64,000 nucleotides of DNA. It comes from Collinsella aerofaciens (GTDB taxonomy: Bacteria; Actinomycetota; Coriobacteriia; Coriobacteriales; Coriobacteriaceae). The position numbers and the translations under genes are program-made. Below the pieces are notes generated by a model that saw nothing but the letters and a program-made list of their open reading frames with translations, was not told the origin of the DNA and did no database searches. Positions 52,075 to 60,457 of this stretch are shown in pieces (position 1 is the first letter of the stretch; each line of letters begins with the position of its first letter). The DNA lies in contig NZ_JAQLDQ010000009.1 in the NCBI RefSeq assembly GCF_028209395.1, forward strand, positions 1-64,000, written 5' to 3'.

Positions 52075-52641
52075 GTGTTTGGTATTGGAGAGGGTGAGCT
52101 CGCGATCATCGTGGTCTTCGGCTTTTTGCTGTTTGGCCCGGATAAGCTCCCACAGATGGGCCGCACGATCGGCCGTGCTATCCGTCAGTTCCGCGAGACG
52201 CAGGAAAAGATGACGGCTGTTGTTCAGTCCGAGATCATCGATCCGGTGAGCGAGGCCGCGTCGGCCCCGGTCAAGCCCAAGAAGGCTGCTGCGACCGACG
52301 ACGATTCCGATGCGGACGAGGATGCCGCCGAGACGGCAGCGCCCGCCAAGAAGGAGACCTTTGCCGAGCGCCGTGCCCGTCTTGCTGCCGAGAAGGCCGC
52401 GAGCGAGGGTGCTGCTGAGGGCGAAGGCGCTGCTGATGAGGCCGAGCCCGCCAAGGCCGAGCCTGCCGCCGCCGAGCCCGAGCCTGCTGCAGAGCCGGAG
52501 TCCGAGCCCGAGCCGGCAGAGCCCACGACGGCCGATCTCTACGCCCGTCGTCCCCGCAAGCGCAAGGCCGTCGTCGACCAGCTCGCTCGCGAGCTCGAGG
52601 CCGAGGACGACGCCGCTGCCCCGAAGGGAGGCGATGAGTAA
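52075..52641 (+). CDS. Twin-arginine translocase subunit TatA/TatB
   Basis: The 188-residue protein starts FGIGEGELAIIVVFGFLLFG then PDKLPQMG: a short N-terminal membrane helix, the Phe-Gly-Pro hinge and an amphipathic helix (RTIGRAIRQFRETQEKM). The rest is a long Ala/Glu/Pro/Lys-rich acidic tail. GTG 52075 is the start, with GGAGG 5 nt upstream; the longer reading frame lacks a ribosome site. It forms a minimal Tat system with TatC, whose ATG overlaps its stop by one base. TatA and TatB cannot be separated on sequence alone. Confidence 0.88.
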   Translation: MFGIGEGELAIIVVFGFLLFGPDKLPQMGRTIGRAIRQFRETQEKMTAVVQSEIIDPVSEAASAPVKPKKAAATDDDSDADEDAAETAAPAKKETFAERRARLAAEKAASEGAAEGEGAADEAEPAKAEPAAAEPEPAAEPESEPEPAEPTTADLYARRPRKRKAVVDQLARELEAEDDAAAPKGGDE

Positions 52642-53432
52642 TGCCTATCGGACCTGCGCGTATGCCGCTCTTCGATCACCTGGGAGAGCTCCGTCGCCGC
52701 CTGACCATCGTGGTCGTCTCGGTGTTTGCCGCAGCTATCGTGCTGTATTTCGCGACGCCTGTTGTGCTCGACATCCTGAAAGACCCCATCCGCTCCTTTG
52801 TGCCGGATGGTAAGTTCTACATCACCACCACGCTCGGCGGCTTTGGCTTGCGCTTCTCGCTGGCCATCAAGATGGCCGCGGTCATGTGCACGCCCATGAT
52901 CATCTGGCAGATTCTGGCATTTTTTCTGCCGGCGCTTCGTCCCAACGAGCGCAAGTGGGTCGTGCCCACGGTGCTCGCCTCGACGGTGCTGTTCTTCCTG
53001 GGCGCCATTTTCTGCTACTTCATCATTATCCCGGCAGGCTTTGAGTGGCTCATCGGCGAGACCTCGGCCGTCGCCACGGCGTGGCCCGATCTGGAGAACT
53101 ATGTCAACATGGAGCTGCTCTTTATGTTTGGCTTTGGTGTGGCGTTTGAGCTGCCGCTCATCATCTTCTACCTTTCCGTCTTCCATATTGTGTCCTATGC
53201 GGCCTTCCGCAGTGCCTGGCGTTATGTATACGTTGGCCTGCTTGTGGGCTCGGCTGTGATTACGCCCGACGGCTCGCCCGTTACGCTGGGCCTCATGTAT
53301 GGCGCCCTGCTCTCGCTCTACGAGATTTCCCTTGCCATCGCCCGTGTGGTCATTACCGCGCGCGAGGGCAAGGAGGGCTTGTTCGTGAGTCGTCTGGACT
53401 TGTTCTCGGACGATGAGGACGACGAGGAGTAA
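52641..53432 (+). CDS. tatC: Twin-arginine translocase subunit TatC
   Basis: The 263-residue multi-spanning receptor for twin-arginine signal peptides. PLFDHLGELRRRLTI at the N-terminus is the canonical cytoplasmic motif. Six membrane segments follow, including FLPALRPNERKWVVPTV between helices and MFGFGVAFELPLIIFYLS. It ends in an acidic tail (SDDEDDEE). hypA starts 6 nt after its stop, linking Tat export with nickel-enzyme maturation, as many [NiFe]-hydrogenases use Tat. Confidence 0.95.
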   Translation: MPIGPARMPLFDHLGELRRRLTIVVVSVFAAAIVLYFATPVVLDILKDPIRSFVPDGKFYITTTLGGFGLRFSLAIKMAAVMCTPMIIWQILAFFLPALRPNERKWVVPTVLASTVLFFLGAIFCYFIIIPAGFEWLIGETSAVATAWPDLENYVNMELLFMFGFGVAFELPLIIFYLSVFHIVSYAAFRSAWRYVYVGLLVGSAVITPDGSPVTLGLMYGALLSLYEISLAIARVVITAREGKEGLFVSRLDLFSDDEDDEE

Positions 53433-53438
53433 ATCGGT

Positions 53439-53795
53439 ATGCACGAGGTTGGCATTGTCAACGGCATACTCGATACAGTGATTCGCGCGGCGCGTGGGGC
53501 GGGGGCCTCGCGCGCTGTTTTGGTAACGCTGCGTATCGGGGATATGACCGAGGTCGTGCGCGAGGCGCTCGACTTTGCATGGGAGACATTTCGTGACGAG
53601 GACCCGCTCACGCGCGGCTGCGAGCTTGCCGTGGAGGAGGTCCATCCACAAAGCGAGTGCTTGGACTGCGGTGAGGTCTTTGAGCACGACCGCTTCCATT
53701 GTCGCTGCCCCCAATGTGGCGGCGCCAACGTGCGCCTGCTGCACGGTCGCGAGCTCGACATCGCCAGCATCGAGGTCGAAACTCCCGACAATTAA
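53439..53795 (+). CDS. hypA: Hydrogenase/urease nickel incorporation protein HypA
   Basis: The 118-residue nickel metallochaperone begins MHEVGIVNGIL, with the N-terminal Met-His nickel site. It carries the zinc site Cys-x2-Cys...Cys-x2-Cys (SECLDCGEVF and CRCPQCGG). It delivers nickel with HypB. GAGGAGT in the tatC end acts as the ribosome site. hypB follows after a 163-nt gap filled by palindrome J. Confidence 0.94.
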   Translation: MHEVGIVNGILDTVIRAARGAGASRAVLVTLRIGDMTEVVREALDFAWETFRDEDPLTRGCELAVEEVHPQSECLDCGEVFEHDRFHCRCPQCGGANVRLLHGRELDIASIEVETPDN

Positions 53796-53801
53796 CCAGC
53801 C

Positions 53802-53939
53802 TGCCATTTGGGGACGGGGTATAAATGGTAGAAATAGATGTGCCGGGCAGCTTGACATTTCATTTTGATGTGTGCAAGCAGGCAAAACGGTATATGTCAA
53901 CGACGAAATCTACCATTTCTACTCCGTCCCCAAATGGCA
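53802..53939. repeat. GGGGACGG-core palindrome, copy J (between hypA and hypB)
   Basis: The left arm TGCCATTTGGGGACGGGGTA plus TAAATGGTAGAAAT (53802-53835) pairs with the right arm 53906-53939 with few mismatches. The 70-nt centre is AT-richer. Each arm itself contains CCATTT and AAATGG blocks that can pair, as in other members. Confidence 0.85.
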
Positions 53940-53958
53940 GAAGTAAGGAGTGCCGAGT

Positions 53959-54642
53959 ATGGCCGAGAAAACGATTGATATCGCGTCGCCGATTCTGTCG
54001 CGCAATGAGCGCCTGGCAGATCAGCTGCGTCAGCGATTTAATGAGACAAGCACCTATGTGATCAATGTGCTGTCGAGCCCCGGCTCGGGCAAGACCACTA
54101 CGATTCTGGGCACCAACGAGCGCCTGCGTGACAAAGCCGGCCTGCGCTGCGCCGTCATCGAGGGCGATATCGCCTCGGATGTCGACGCCATCACCATGAA
54201 GGAAGCCGGCATGCCCGCCATCCAGATCAACACGGGCGGCCTGTGCCACCTCGAGGGCAACATGATCATGGAGGCCGTTGACGCCTTCGACCGGGCTGTG
54301 GGTCTGGAAAACATCGACGTCATCTTTATCGAAAACGTGGGCAACTTGGTCTGCCCGGTCGACTTTGACCTGGGTGAGAACCTGTCCATCATGATCCTCT
54401 CGGTGCCCGAGGGCGACGACAAGCCCATCAAGTACCCGGGCATCTTCCAACACGCCGGCGCGCAGCTGCTCAACAAGGTTGACGTGGCTCCGGCTTTCGA
54501 TTTTGACATGGATAGGTATACTAAGACACTCGATGACCTCAATCCGCAGGCGCCGCGGTTTGCCGTGAGCGCGCGCAAGGGCGAGGGCATGGATGCCTGG
54601 TGCGATTGGCTCATCTGGCAGATTGAGCAAGCAAGGGCGTAA
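53959..54642 (+). CDS. hypB: Hydrogenase nickel incorporation GTPase HypB
   Basis: A SIMIBI-class GTPase of 227 residues that drives nickel insertion with HypA. It shows Walker A LSSPGSGKTTTI, CAVIEGDIASDVDA, the switch region GGLCHLEGNM, FIENVGNLVCP with the metal-binding Cys, and LNKVD for guanine. The N-terminal His-rich and CxxCGC nickel-storage motifs are absent, giving the short form. ATG 53959 is used (AAGGAG 8 nt upstream) over GTG 53950. Together with hypA it implies a nickel enzyme elsewhere in the genome. Confidence 0.93.
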   Translation: MAEKTIDIASPILSRNERLADQLRQRFNETSTYVINVLSSPGSGKTTTILGTNERLRDKAGLRCAVIEGDIASDVDAITMKEAGMPAIQINTGGLCHLEGNMIMEAVDAFDRAVGLENIDVIFIENVGNLVCPVDFDLGENLSIMILSVPEGDDKPIKYPGIFQHAGAQLLNKVDVAPAFDFDMDRYTKTLDDLNPQAPRFAVSARKGEGMDAWCDWLIWQIEQARA

Positions 54643-54696
54643 GTCGGCCGCCATACGGGCGGGCGTAGCCGCAGAGATACGAGATAGGAGCCTCTT

Positions 54697-57291
54697 TTGA
54701 AGCTCATCATCGCCGAGAAAAACGACGCCGCGCGTCAGATCGCCGAGCGTCTGTCCGCGGGCAAGCCCAAAAAGGACAAGGTGTACAACACCGCCATCTA
54801 CCGTTTTGAGTGGAAGGGCGAGGAGTGCGTGACGATCGGCCTTGCCGGTCACATCCTCGCGCCCGATTTTTGTGACAGCGTGCTGTTCGATAAAAAGCTG
54901 GGCTGGTATTCGGTCACCGAGGACGGCGAGATGCTGCCGGCCGACATACCCGATGGCCTGGCGCGTCCGCCCTACGACACCAAGCGCAAGCCGTTTCTTG
55001 CCGATGGCATCTCCATCAAGGGCTGGAAGCTCGAGAGCCTGCCCTATCTCACCTGGGCGCCCGTCATTAAGCTACCGGCCGAGAAGGAGCTCATTCGTTC
55101 GCTCAAGAACCTTGCCAAGAAGTCCGACAGCGTCATCATCGCTACGGACTTCGATCGCGAGGGCGAACTGATCGGTTCGGACGCCCTCAACAAGGTGCGC
55201 GAGGTTGCGCCCGACTTGCCGGTCGCCCGCGCCCAGTATTCTTCGTTTACCAAGGCCGAGATCACGCAGGCCTTCGATAACCTTGTCTCGCTCGACCAGA
55301 ACCTGGCCGACGCCGGCGAGAGCCGTCAGCACATCGATCTCATTTGGGGTGCGGTGCTCACGCGCTACCTGACGCTCGCCAAGTTTGGCGGCTTTGGCAA
55401 CGTGCGCTCCGCCGGCCGCGTGCAGACGCCGACGCTTGCCCTGGTGGTCGAGCGCGAACGCGAGCGCATGGCGTTTGTGCCCGAGGACTATTGGCAGATT
55501 CGCGGCATGGGCGCCGCGCAAGGCGCTGCCGAGGACGATCGCTTTAAGATCGCGCACAAGACGGCGCGCTTTACCGACAAGGATGCTGCTGAGACGGCGT
55601 ACGGTCACGTTGACGGTGCCAAGACGGCAACCGTCGCCGCGGTGACCAAGCGCTCGCGCAAGCAGCAGCCGCCCACGCCGTTTGCGACCACCTCGCTGCA
55701 GGCTGCCGCCGCAGCCGAGGGTATCTCGCCTGCGCGTACCATGCGCATCGCCGAGTCCCTCTACATGGCGGGCCTCATCAGCTACCCGCGTGTCGACAAT
55801 ACCGTATACCCCGCGACGCTTGATCTGGGCGCTGTGGTGAGTGACCTTGCAAAGATCAACCCGGCGCTGGCGCCCGTATGCAAAAAGGTCCTCGCCGGCC
55901 CCATGAAGCCCACGCGCGGCAAGGTCGAGACCACCGACCACCCGCCTATCTATCCCACGGGCGAGGGCGATCCGTCCACGCTCGACGGCGGCCAGCGCAA
56001 GCTCTACGACCTCATCGCCCGCCGCTTCCTAGCGACGCTTATGGGTCCCGCGACCATCGAAAACACTAAGCTCGAGCTCGACGTGAACGGTGAGCCGTTC
56101 GTGGCTTCGGGCGATGTGCTCGTGACCCCGGGTTTCCGCGAGGCGTATCCGTATGGACTCAAGCGCGATGAGCAGATGCCGCCGCTGGAGCAGGGCGATA
56201 CGGTCGACGTGTTCGACATTAAGCTCGAGGCAAAGCAGACCGAGCCGCCCGCGCGCTACAGCCAGGGCAAGCTCGTGCAGGAGATGGAAAAGCGCGGCCT
56301 GGGCACCAAGTCCACGCGCGCGAGCATCATCGAGCGCCTGTACGCCGTGCGCTACCTCAAAAACGATCCCGTGGAGCCGAGTCAGCTGGGTATCGCCATT
56401 ATCGATGCACTGTCGCAGTTTGCCCCGCGCATCACGAGCCCCGATATGACCAGTGAGCTCGACGGCGACATGACCCGCGTCGAGCGCGGCGAGGACACCG
56501 AAGAGCATGTCGTGGCGCACTCGCGCGCGCTGCTGGCTGGCGTGCTCGACGAGCTGCTCAAGCACACGCAGGAGCTGGGCGACGCCATCAGCGACGCCGT
56601 CACGGCCGATGCGCGCGTGGGCGCCTGCCCCAAGTGCGGCAAGGACCTGGTTATGAAGACGAGCGCCAAGACCCGCGGCAGCTTCATTGGCTGCATGGGC
56701 TGGCCCGACTGCGATGTGACCTATCCGGTGCCGAGCGGCGTCAAGGTGAGTCCGCTCGAGGGCGAGGCGGCCGTGTGCCCCGAGTGCGGCGCGCCGCGCA
56801 TTAAATGCCAGCCGTTCCGTCAGAAGGCCTTTGAGATTTGCGTGAACCCCACGTGCCCCACCAACTACGAGCCTGACCTTAAGGTGGGCGAGTGCAAGGT
56901 GTGCGCCGAGGCCGGACGCCATGGCGACCTGATCGCGCACAAGAGTGAGAAGAGCGGCAAGCGCTTTATCCGCTGCACCAACTACGATGACTGCGGCGTG
57001 AGCTATCCGCTGCCGGCGCGCGGTAAGCTCGAGGCGACGGGTGAGACTTGCCCCGAGTGCGGCGCCCCCATCGTGGTGGTCAACACGGCGCGCGGCCCGT
57101 GGCGCATCTGCGTGAACATGGACTGCCCGACCAAGGAGAAGAAGCCCGCCCGCGGCCGCAAGACCGCGACCAAGGCGAGCACGGCGAAGAAGACGACGGC
57201 GGCCAAGAAGACGACGGCTAAGAAAGCCACTGCCGCCAAGAAGACGACCGCGAAGAAGTCGACTGCCAAGAAAGCAACCGCCGACAAGTAA
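54697..57291 (+). CDS. Type IA DNA topoisomerase with zinc-ribbon tail
   Basis: The 864-residue enzyme relaxes negatively supercoiled DNA. It has the Toprim domain (LIIAEKNDAARQIAERLS and TDFDREGELIGSD) and the catalytic Tyr363 in GLISYPRVDNTVYP. Several Cys4 zinc ribbons follow from about residue 640 (CPKCGKDL, CPECGAPR, CKVCAEAG, CPECGAPI). A Lys/Ala/Thr repeat tail of about 45 residues ends it. The N-terminal region (VTIGLAGHILAPDF) resembles archaeal-type topoisomerase I more than E. coli TopA. TTG 54697 is the start with ATAGGAG upstream. Confidence 0.9.
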   Translation: MKLIIAEKNDAARQIAERLSAGKPKKDKVYNTAIYRFEWKGEECVTIGLAGHILAPDFCDSVLFDKKLGWYSVTEDGEMLPADIPDGLARPPYDTKRKPFLADGISIKGWKLESLPYLTWAPVIKLPAEKELIRSLKNLAKKSDSVIIATDFDREGELIGSDALNKVREVAPDLPVARAQYSSFTKAEITQAFDNLVSLDQNLADAGESRQHIDLIWGAVLTRYLTLAKFGGFGNVRSAGRVQTPTLALVVERERERMAFVPEDYWQIRGMGAAQGAAEDDRFKIAHKTARFTDKDAAETAYGHVDGAKTATVAAVTKRSRKQQPPTPFATTSLQAAAAAEGISPARTMRIAESLYMAGLISYPRVDNTVYPATLDLGAVVSDLAKINPALAPVCKKVLAGPMKPTRGKVETTDHPPIYPTGEGDPSTLDGGQRKLYDLIARRFLATLMGPATIENTKLELDVNGEPFVASGDVLVTPGFREAYPYGLKRDEQMPPLEQGDTVDVFDIKLEAKQTEPPARYSQGKLVQEMEKRGLGTKSTRASIIERLYAVRYLKNDPVEPSQLGIAIIDALSQFAPRITSPDMTSELDGDMTRVERGEDTEEHVVAHSRALLAGVLDELLKHTQELGDAISDAVTADARVGACPKCGKDLVMKTSAKTRGSFIGCMGWPDCDVTYPVPSGVKVSPLEGEAAVCPECGAPRIKCQPFRQKAFEICVNPTCPTNYEPDLKVGECKVCAEAGRHGDLIAHKSEKSGKRFIRCTNYDDCGVSYPLPARGKLEATGETCPECGAPIVVVNTARGPWRICVNMDCPTKEKKPARGRKTATKASTAKKTTAAKKTTAKKATAAKKTTAKKSTAKKATADK

Positions 57292-57318
57292 CGGCACAGT
57301 CAAAACATTGCCCAAAAA

Positions 57319-57355
57319 AACGAGCGAGGATCCCGCGATCCTCGCTCGTTTTTTG
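57319..57355 (+). terminator. Terminator after the topoisomerase gene
   Basis: AACGAGCGAGGATC and GATCCTCGCTCGTT form a perfect stem around CCGC, followed by TTTT. Confidence 0.92.
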
Positions 57356-57356
57356 A

Positions 57357-57414
57357 CCGGCAGCTAGGGACGTTCCTTTTCTGCTGGCAGTTTAGGAACG
57401 TCCCTAACTGCCGG
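57357..57414. repeat. GGGACGTTCC-core palindrome, copy K (CCGGCAG stem)
   Basis: CCGGCAGCTAGGGACGTTCC TTTT is followed by CTGCTGGCAG and the inverted half TTTAGGAACGTCCCTAACTG-CCGG. Two head-to-head units make one large palindrome. Copy L, nearly identical and in the same orientation, lies at 58480-58535. Confidence 0.9.
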
Positions 57415-57432
57415 CTCGGGAACGGCAAAGCA

Positions 57433-58419
57433 CTAGTTCACCTCGACAGGCTTGGCGCCGGGATAGCGCTTCTCAAAATCTAGGCGGTACTTATTGTCAT
57501 TGGTGCCCGCCACGTTGTCGCGCGACAGCGGCGCCACGATCTCATTCTTGTGGTCCTCAGGCTTGGCGTATTTCAGGCTGATCTCCCAGGCATCACAGAT
57601 TGCGTCAATGCGGTGATCCAGGTCGTCGTACAGGGCGATGATGTCCTTCCAGGAGCTGTAGTTCTTGGAGCTCGTCGGGACGTTTAGGTCCTCGACGATG
57701 TCGTAATACTGCTCGATGGTGTCCTCCGTGCGCTCGGCGACGTCGGCGAGATTTTGACGGGTGGTTCGATCCTCTTCCAGATAGCTGCCGTTGAAGTTCT
57801 GCGCGCAGCCACGGACGTAGTTGTCGAGGTCTTCGAGCAAGTCGTAGTATTCGCTCAGTCGGCGGTAGAGATTCTGCTCGGAGAGCGTTGCTACGCCGCC
57901 ATCCTCGTCGTCGTCATCGTCATCATCGTCGTACAGGCTGTTGGGATCGCCGAGAGGCTTTATGTCATCGTCGTCGACGTCATGGTGCAGCTTAGCTACC
58001 TCGGCAGTCATCTGCGTGGCGGCGTTGTCGAAAGGCTTGATCACAAAGAAAACGACCAGGGCGATGATGATCGCCACCAGCACAACAATAACGGCGATAA
58101 GCGGCCCGGTGCCGCTCTTTTTGGGAGCGGGGGTCTGTGGCGAAGCGGGCGTGTATGCGGGAGCCGGCTCCTGTTGGGGCGAGCCGCTCGCGACGGGTAT
58201 GCGCTGCGTGGTCTCGACGGCCGCGGGGCTTGCGGCGGGGTCGGGGCGATAGGCGAGGGGGTCGTCCGCCTTGGCTTGCGGCGTATCAAGGGGGCCGGTC
58301 TGCTCAAAAGCGGGCTGGCTATCGCTCGCGGTTGTTTGCTCAACGGGTGCACCGCACGAGGTGCAGAACTTGGCATTATCTGCAAGAAGCTTGCCGCACG
58401 AGGCGCAATACCGAGACAT
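57433..58419 (-). CDS. Zinc-ribbon membrane protein of unknown function
   Basis: The 328-residue protein starts with a zinc ribbon (YCASCGKLLADNAKFCTSCG, Cys5, 8, 19, 22). A Pro/Ala-rich linker follows, one membrane segment (PLIAVIVVLVAIIIALVVFF, about 106-127), and then an extracytoplasmic helical domain containing an Asp8 run near residue 165. The Asp run is encoded by an imperfect trinucleotide repeat (57902-57936). ATG 58419 has AAAGGAG 6 nt upstream. The gene is bracketed by palindromes K and L. The function is unknown. Confidence 0.8.
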   Translation of the reverse strand: MSRYCASCGKLLADNAKFCTSCGAPVEQTTASDSQPAFEQTGPLDTPQAKADDPLAYRPDPAASPAAVETTQRIPVASGSPQQEPAPAYTPASPQTPAPKKSGTGPLIAVIVVLVAIIIALVVFFVIKPFDNAATQMTAEVAKLHHDVDDDDIKPLGDPNSLYDDDDDDDDEDGGVATLSEQNLYRRLSEYYDLLEDLDNYVRGCAQNFNGSYLEEDRTTRQNLADVAERTEDTIEQYYDIVEDLNVPTSSKNYSSWKDIIALYDDLDHRIDAICDAWEISLKYAKPEDHKNEIVAPLSRDNVAGTNDNKYRLDFEKRYPGAKPVEVN

Positions 58420-58479
58420 TGCCACTCCTTTCGCCACATTTCAATGCAATACGACGATTATACCCAGCACCCCAAAAAG

Positions 58480-58535
58480 CCGGCAGTTGGGGACGTTCCT
58501 TTTCTGCCGGCAGTTTAGGAACGTCCCTAACTGCC
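58480..58535. repeat. GGGGACGTTCC-core palindrome, copy L (CCGGCAG stem)
   Basis: CCGGCAGTTGGGGACGTTCC TTTT, CTGCCGGCAG, then the inverted half TTTAGGAACGTCCCTAACTG-CC. It matches copy K at all but a few positions. Confidence 0.9.
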
Positions 58536-58644
58536 ACCTGAGTAGCCATTGGCTAGGTGGGATTTGGGACGCGCCGAGCACTGGGGTATCATGGCTTGGT
58601 TGATATATCTGCATTTACGCGCCTTGTAGGAAGGGGCTGCGCCC

Positions 58645-59328
58645 ATGGCTTTTGAGCCCGCTCAACATAGCTTTATCACGCTCGAGGGCGTCGATGGCGC
58701 CGGCAAGTCCACGCAGGCGCGCCTGCTTGCCCGTGCGCTCGAGCTCGCTGGCTACCAGGTTGTGAGCCTGCGCGAGCCGGGCGGTACCGCCATCAGCGAA
58801 AAGATCCGTGCTCTGCTGCTCGACCCCGCCAATACGGCGATGGGCGACACCTGCGAGTTGTTGCTCTACGAGGCCGCGCGCGCCCAGTTGGTGCACGAGG
58901 TCATCGCGCCTGCCCTTGCTGCCGGCAAGGTGGTCCTGTGCGACCGCTTCTACGATTCCACGACCTGCTACCAGGCGTTTGCCGATGGCCTCGCTCGCCA
59001 GATAGTGCGCGATGCCAATAACCTGGCCGTCGCGGGGACGCACCCGGCGCTCACACTCGTCTATCACATCACGCCCGAGCAGGCGGCGCTGCGCATGGCA
59101 GCCCGTGGCGCGGCAGATCGCATGGAGGCTAAGGGCATGGCCTTCCAAGAGCGTGTCTACCAGGGTTTTTGCGCAATTGCCGCCGAGGAGCCAAACCGCG
59201 TAAAGCTCATCGACGCGACCGCGTCCATCGAGGACGTATTCGCACAGACGGTCGAGCAGGTTCGCGCCTACGGCCTCGACATTTCCCAGGATGCCGTCGC
59301 TGTCGCGCTAGCCCAGGAGGCCGAGTAA
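58645..59328 (+). CDS. tmk: Thymidylate kinase
   Basis: It phosphorylates dTMP to dTDP. The 227 residues have the P-loop LEGVDGAGKST, SLREPGGT, the CDRFYDST (DRY-like) motif and a LID region around RGAADRMEAKG. The C-terminal 20 residues extend beyond the usual length. AAGGGG lies upstream of the ATG. The order tmk-holB-ricT matches the conserved Firmicutes tmk-holB-yaaT arrangement. holB starts one base after its stop. Confidence 0.95.
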   Translation: MAFEPAQHSFITLEGVDGAGKSTQARLLARALELAGYQVVSLREPGGTAISEKIRALLLDPANTAMGDTCELLLYEAARAQLVHEVIAPALAAGKVVLCDRFYDSTTCYQAFADGLARQIVRDANNLAVAGTHPALTLVYHITPEQAALRMAARGAADRMEAKGMAFQERVYQGFCAIAAEEPNRVKLIDATASIEDVFAQTVEQVRAYGLDISQDAVAVALAQEAE

Positions 59329-59329
59329 C

Positions 59330-60457
59330 ATGGCCCCCGCTCAGGCAAGCCTGCTGGCCAAGCTTGACACCCAAGAGCGCGTGCGCGACTTTTTGACCAA
59401 TGCCGTCGCCAGCGGTCGCGCATCGCACGCCTACCTGTTTTTGGGCGCGCCCGGCGCGGGCAAGCTCGACGCCGCGTGGGCGCTCGCCCAAGCCTTCCTG
59501 TGCGAGCAGGATGGCTGCGGCTCATGCGATAGCTGCGTGCGCGTCGCCCGCCATACGCACCCCGACGTGCACTATTACACGCCCGAGAGCGCCACGGGCT
59601 ACCTCATCGCCCAGACGCGCGAGCTACTCGACGACGTGCCCCTGGCGCCCATCCGCGCCAAGGCCAAGGTCTACATCATCGACCGTGCCGAGCAGCTGCG
59701 CGCCAACACCGCCAACGCACTGCTCAAAACACTCGAGGAGCCGCCCGAGGGCGTTATGTTTATCTTGCTGGGCACCTCGGCAGACGTGATGTTGCCCACC
59801 ATCGTGAGCCGCTGCCAGTGCGTGCCGTTTCGGCTGGTGTCGCCCGCCGTCGCCGCGCAGGCCGTGAGCCGCGCCACCGGTCAGGACCCTGCGCGTTGCC
59901 GCATGGCCGTCGCCGTAGCGGGAAGCCCCACGCGTGGCATCGAGTTCCTCAAGAGCGCCGAGCGTCAGGACGCCCGCCGTCAGATGGTTCGCGCCATCGA
60001 TTCGCTCATCGCCGCCGACGAGGCCGACGTGCTCAGCCGCGCCAAGTCACTCATCGTCGCCGTTAAGGCGCCGCTCGCCGAGGTCAAGTCCACACAGGAA
60101 AAGGTGCTCGAGCAAAATGCCGATTACCTGTCGCGTGGAGCATTGAAGCAGCTTGAGGACCGCAACAAGCGCGAACTCAACGCGCGCGAGCGTTCGGGTA
60201 TCATGGAAGCGCTGGCGAGCGCGCGGACGCTCATGCGCGACGTGCTGCTGACACTTCAGGACGAGGCAGCCGACGTGGTGAACGAAGACGTGCGCGACAC
60301 GATCGGTCGGCTTGCCGCCGCGACCAATGTTGCGGGTGCCACGCGGGCGCTCGAGGCAGTCGCGACCGCCGAGCGCAACATCGCCAGAAACGTTACTCCC
60401 CAGCTGGCCATCGAGGTCATGCTGTTCGATATCAGGAAGGCACTGAAATGCCGTTAG
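59330..60457 (+). CDS. holB: DNA polymerase III subunit delta' (clamp loader)
   Basis: A 375-residue AAA+ clamp-loader subunit. Near residue 42 the Walker A-like loop GAPGAGKLDAAW has Leu where Ser/Thr normally follows Lys, in keeping with the non-ATP-binding delta' subunit. A four-Cys zinc module CEQDGCGSCDSC follows, then YIIDRAEQLRANTANALLKT and the SRC sensor motif IVSRCQCVPF. The gene overlaps ricT by 10 nt. Confidence 0.9.
   Translation: MAPAQASLLAKLDTQERVRDFLTNAVASGRASHAYLFLGAPGAGKLDAAWALAQAFLCEQDGCGSCDSCVRVARHTHPDVHYYTPESATGYLIAQTRELLDDVPLAPIRAKAKVYIIDRAEQLRANTANALLKTLEEPPEGVMFILLGTSADVMLPTIVSRCQCVPFRLVSPAVAAQAVSRATGQDPARCRMAVAVAGSPTRGIEFLKSAERQDARRQMVRAIDSLIAADEADVLSRAKSLIVAVKAPLAEVKSTQEKVLEQNADYLSRGALKQLEDRNKRELNARERSGIMEALASARTLMRDVLLTLQDEAADVVNEDVRDTIGRLAAATNVAGATRALEAVATAERNIARNVTPQLAIEVMLFDIRKALKCR

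Noticed and set aside
57902..57936. Trinucleotide repeat as a phase-variable tract
   Set aside because: It encodes an Asp run in frame and is imperfect; slippage would change length by whole codons and would not switch the gene off.
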